The translations under genes were made by a program, and so were the position numbers. A stretch of 64,000 nt of DNA, taken from Paragonimus skrjabini miyazakii. Its lineage: Eukaryota; Platyhelminthes; Trematoda; Plagiorchiida; Troglotrematidae. The stretch covers positions 211,592 through 275,591 of the forward strand of contig JTDE01000114.1 of NCBI GenBank assembly GCA_014338405.1. The letters are read 5' to 3'. Under the pieces are notes generated by a model. It made no database searches, was not told the DNA's origin, and saw nothing but the letters and a program-made list of their open reading frames with translations. Positions 61,141-64,000 of the stretch are shown one piece after another; within the stretch, counting starts at the first letter, position 1, and every line of letters starts with the position of its first letter.

Positions 61141-61994
61141 TGTGAAAGTCACACGTGCCAGCCATGAGACATCTGTTTGTCGGTTTCAGGTGGTTCAAGT
61201 TGGCTTGATTTTCAAGTGGTTGTAGAATAATTGGTCAAGGGAGATGTAGGGTTTGCACGAACAGTTTCTAAGCCCAGACAAGGGCTGAAGGGTCTGACGT
61301 CAATAGCCTCATCTGTTAGTAACAGTCGAAACCTGAGAGCTATGGAGTGGGCTACGACTTATTCGCACTCAGATGTGCACGGATGTTTGCGTGCACTGAA
61401 ATGACTGACGCTCTCTCCTGGTCTCTGTGCCAGTTTGAAGAAACAGTAACCAGCAATGAACACTTTCTGGTGGGCACTTCGCAATGAACTGAATACAAGG
61501 ATGTCACGGACAGTAGTAAGTGACTCTTGAATACAAAGAACAGCAAGCCGTTGTTGATATTCATCCCTAATTGACTGTAACAAAAGTCTGTTTTTATGCG
61601 ACTTGGTAATTTATACTGCAAGATTCAGGACAAAAAGTAATCAGATGTAACCCGCAAAGGTCTTTTGCCATTTGTTCCAAGGAATAGGACAACAGTTTCA
61701 CGTTGAAGACGGTCACAATTGTGTCGGCATATTCATGTAAGTAACCATTTTACATCCTGTCGGAAATAATATGGCTCACTATTCGCATATAATTCGTATG
61801 GAAAGCATTGTTTATCTGGGTGCATAACGCGAGTCGTAGGAAACAAGAGTGCGAACAGCATTACGTTTAGTTTATTTCTATCACGTACAACCTCTGATCA
61901 CGCATTGCGTAACTTGGTGTGTGTACGTAGTTCAAAAATATTTTACAATAAGATCACGGCTGGAACAGCCGATTAAGGCAGTGACAACACGTGA
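61141..61994. other. No gene recognised
   Basis: Overlapping minus-strand frames of 74-89 codons near 61352-61621 without motifs. Confidence 0.35.
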
Positions 61995-62165
61995 CGATAC
62001 TACGAATGGCGCAGTGGTCATGCGGACGCGACTGGCCAACTAAATCACGGCCAAGAGGACGATGCGTACCACCTTATGGCTCTAATAAAAGCGAGGCACA
62101 TGGTCAGTGCTTTCTTTCAGAATCGACCGGCTGAAATGTCTATCAAAATACGATGGCTGTGTTCT
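61995..62165 (+). mobile_element. Old ribozyme-SINE copy
   Basis: A box aatggcgcagtggtcatgcg is well kept, the ribozyme zone (gcgtaccacctta, then gctctaataaaagcga) is broken, and the tail (agtgctttctttcagaatcg, ctgaaatgtctat) is recognisable. Confidence 0.65.
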
Positions 62166-62414
62166 GCTCAGTTATTATCTACCACTCCCTCAACTAGCAA
62201 TCAAAAGTCACCGTGAAAAGAAGTCAGAAAGTTTTGCTCAATGTACCTCTCGAAAACATTTCGCTGCATCGCATGAGATACTGCAGTATGCAGTTTTTTA
62301 TAGCGAGGTTCAGTGGACCTTGTGAAGCAAAACAGCAAAACCAACAACCACGTAAAAACATGCACATTCATACACATCAGTGCACATCCGTTACAAGAAC
62401 AGTCTGATATGATG
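62166..62414. other. No gene recognised
   Basis: Nothing identifiable; possibly the 3' end of the adjacent minus-strand Penelope relic. Confidence 0.35.
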
Positions 62415-62915
62415 AATAGGTTGACAGACGTGTGGGGGAGCTGCATTTGTTAGCTGTTACTATCTCCACAAACCGGAGGAACCCTCGATTTTTACCGAGT
62501 GACGTATCCGAAATACCTACAGGTTCACTTACAATCGGCATGCCAGTAAATGTTGAGCGAATGATGTCGCCGGCTCTTTGTGACTTGTTACGTTTTGACC
62601 CGATTGAGACATTGTGGTATCCATCGGCGTTTCGTTGGCCCAAACTGGAATGTGTTCGTTGACCCGATTACGTAATTACCGCTCTGTTCTGCCGATCTAA
62701 ATGGTCCGGTACATGAAAGTGCATAAATGATGTGCGATTTGACAATAAACGGTAACTGTGTTTTCAGCGATGTTGTTGGGATTCGGGTGGTGGTGAACAG
62801 CATACCCCTTTGCGCAGAACGTGTGTTCTGTTCGCCGTGAGACGAATTTTTAACAGCGCAGAAATGGCATCACATTTATAAAGCAAGCGGAGGTAGATAT
62901 TCTGTTTGGTAGCCG
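62415..62915 (-). pseudogene. Penelope-like element relic 3 (linker and GIY-YIG endonuclease)
   Basis: Minus strand, in changing frames: KQNIYLRLLYKCDAI with LLKIRLTANRTHVL (about 62820-62905), FTTTRIPTTSLKTQLPF with VKSHIIYALSC (about 62725-62800), YVIGS, EHIPVWANETP, EPATSFAQHLLACRL and NRGFLRFVEIV. These are the linker and GIY-YIG blocks in the same order as in the other two relics. At least three frame shifts. The sequence differs from both other copies, so a third lineage is represented. Confidence 0.8.
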
Positions 62916-63022
62916 TTAGGGCCATCGCGACAGCTGGCTTTTATTTACTGAATGTACACGAACACGTGCGGTCGAAGGATGTGAATGATGTAGCAGGCAC
63001 AATTAAAGGTAGACTCGTTACT

Positions 63023-63117
63023 CATGAGTAGTAGGGAATTTTGATTTCCAAATATATTGAGTACCACCCACAGCTGGTCGCAACTGTCGCATTCCCATAG
63101 ACTTTCCAGTCGGCCCC
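63023..63117 (-). mobile_element. Ribozyme-SINE tail fragment
   Basis: catgagtagtagggaatttt, then tcgcattcccatagactttc and cagtcggccccc: only the tail is present, ending at the same gtcggcccc boundary as the insertion at 31068-31520. Confidence 0.75.
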
Positions 63118-63830
63118 CTTCAAAATTTAAATGTTTCATTCTTTACTGTGAGCAAAGCGTGCAGTTATGTGAACTCTTTCGTTTGTTGCGTGCAGACATA
63201 ACCGAATGATATCTCAAGCATATTTCAAAATTTCAAGTGAGTTCCTTGAAATTAGATTCCGGTAAACTCCTCAGGATTAGTTTTGTAATTAGCAAACGTT
63301 CATTTATGTAGACGTTCACCCGTTAACAGTCACTTACCAACTTGTTGCGAACTGCAGGTTCATCAATTGGCCACTTCCAAGAAAATTTGCTGAATAATGG
63401 TTAGCGACGAACAGGACTATAACTGATGTCAGTGACTTCGCAGTACACTTTAAAGTATTGATCGATATATACACACATACATAATATTATAATAATGTAA
63501 GTATCACAACGAGACTGAACCTCTTCACGGTGTGACAGCATCTGCTTCTTGACGATCTTCTGGGCTAAACCGGACGGCGTGGCAATCACACTCACAGATT
63601 GACTCATACCAGGCAGGCTAGTAGGTAAAGTTCCGACAAACCAGTCTCCTAGTCTTCCATATCATGTTTGGGAGAAGGGTGACATACTTTTCCAGAAAAG
63701 TCACCAATGTTGGTAGCTCACCCGCTGCCTTGCGGTACGGGTGCTTAAGTCAAGGGCTTCGGCAGAGAACTTTAATCGTTCTCCTGACCAGGTCTGGGCG
63801 TCTTAGCAATTTATCAACCTATATACAACA
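63118..63830. other. No gene recognised; possible leader of the frame at 63831
   Basis: The last 250 bases are richer in GC than the surroundings and could be the 5' untranslated part of the element or gene that starts at 63831. Confidence 0.3.
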
Positions 63831-64000
63831 ATGAATAATCATTACACTTATAATTCTGTACTGCATTGGCCGTCTCGCAGTACAAACCGGGTCGCTTTAT
63901 CTGCTGCATACAGCAGGGTGGATAGGCGAACACAAGCTACTGCTGACCTCTCCCTCAATGTCCTATCAAATTTAGTTCTCAAGACCCTCCCGACCTCCAT
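63831..64000 (+). CDS. Unrecognised reading frame, cut by the window edge
   Basis: Opens at ATG (context caacaATGa) and stays open for 56 codons to the window end: MNNHYTYNSVLHWPSRST, followed by RVALSAAYSRVDRR and LSLNVLSNLVLKTLPTS. No domain recognised. It could be the start of a host gene, a first exon, or the 5' part of a retroelement ORF. Confidence 0.35.
   Translation, partial: MNNHYTYNSVLHWPSRSTNRVALSAAYSRVDRRTQATADLSLNVLSNLVLKTLPTS

Noticed and set aside
1..64000. CRISPR array or bacterial operon
   Set aside because: No regularly spaced short direct repeats and no dense collinear genes; the sequence is eukaryotic.

Overview
This window is eukaryotic, intron-rich and gene-poor (about 40% GC by eye), and it looks like a flatworm, most likely a digenean trematode. 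Three things suggest this: (i) a family of tRNA-headed short elements that each carry a type I hammerhead ribozyme, the arrangement known from the SMalpha elements of Schistosoma; (ii) several decayed Penelope-like elements with GIY-YIG endonuclease; (iii) one host exon, a signal peptide plus first cadherin repeat, next to a very long intron. The species cannot be fixed from sequence alone.

Layout. 1-1882: a decayed Penelope-like element on the + strand, split by an 861-bp ribozyme-element block (681-1541) with a perfect 13-bp target duplication. 1883-18222: mostly featureless, with one degraded ribozyme element (7440), two (TA)n tracts and a terminal-inverted-repeat element (13038-13313). 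18223-18938: first coding exon of a cadherin-family gene on the - strand. 20230-20860: second Penelope relic. 21231-21330: assembly gap beside a 20-bp perfect palindrome, with a related repeat at 39172. 23055-23440 and 28255-28440: old ribozyme elements. 28442-29102: a large fold-back with 188-bp arms and 12-bp flanking direct repeats. 31068-31520: the best-preserved ribozyme element, with an 11-bp target duplication. 31862-32640: LINE reverse-transcriptase relic. 34322-34836: second copy of the inverted-repeat element. 39863-40990: a second composite ribozyme block. 44591-45530: tail of an RTE-like LINE. 46830-47019 and 47899-48200: inverted ribozyme-element composites. 49521-51517: truncated Ty3/Gypsy element (RNase H, integrase, probable 3' LTR). 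53625-54005: another ribozyme element. 60640-62165: two more old copies and a possible retropepsin relic. 62415-62915: third Penelope relic. 63831-64000: an open reading frame running off the right edge.

How it fits together. Apart from the cadherin exon, nearly everything recognisable is retroelement debris. The notable system is the short element of about 356-429 nt, with tRNA-like A and B boxes, a hammerhead ribozyme some 20 nt after the B box, a TTTT run just after the ribozyme, and a conserved tail. Copies occur as head-to-tail partial or full tandem units and as inverted (minus then plus) composites, with 11-13 bp target duplications. That is what would be expected if a self-cleaved, possibly circular RNA were copied by a reverse transcriptase supplied in trans; Penelope elements are a plausible but unproven source. 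No CRISPR, operon or rRNA features are present, and no genuine nuclear tRNA gene was recognised.
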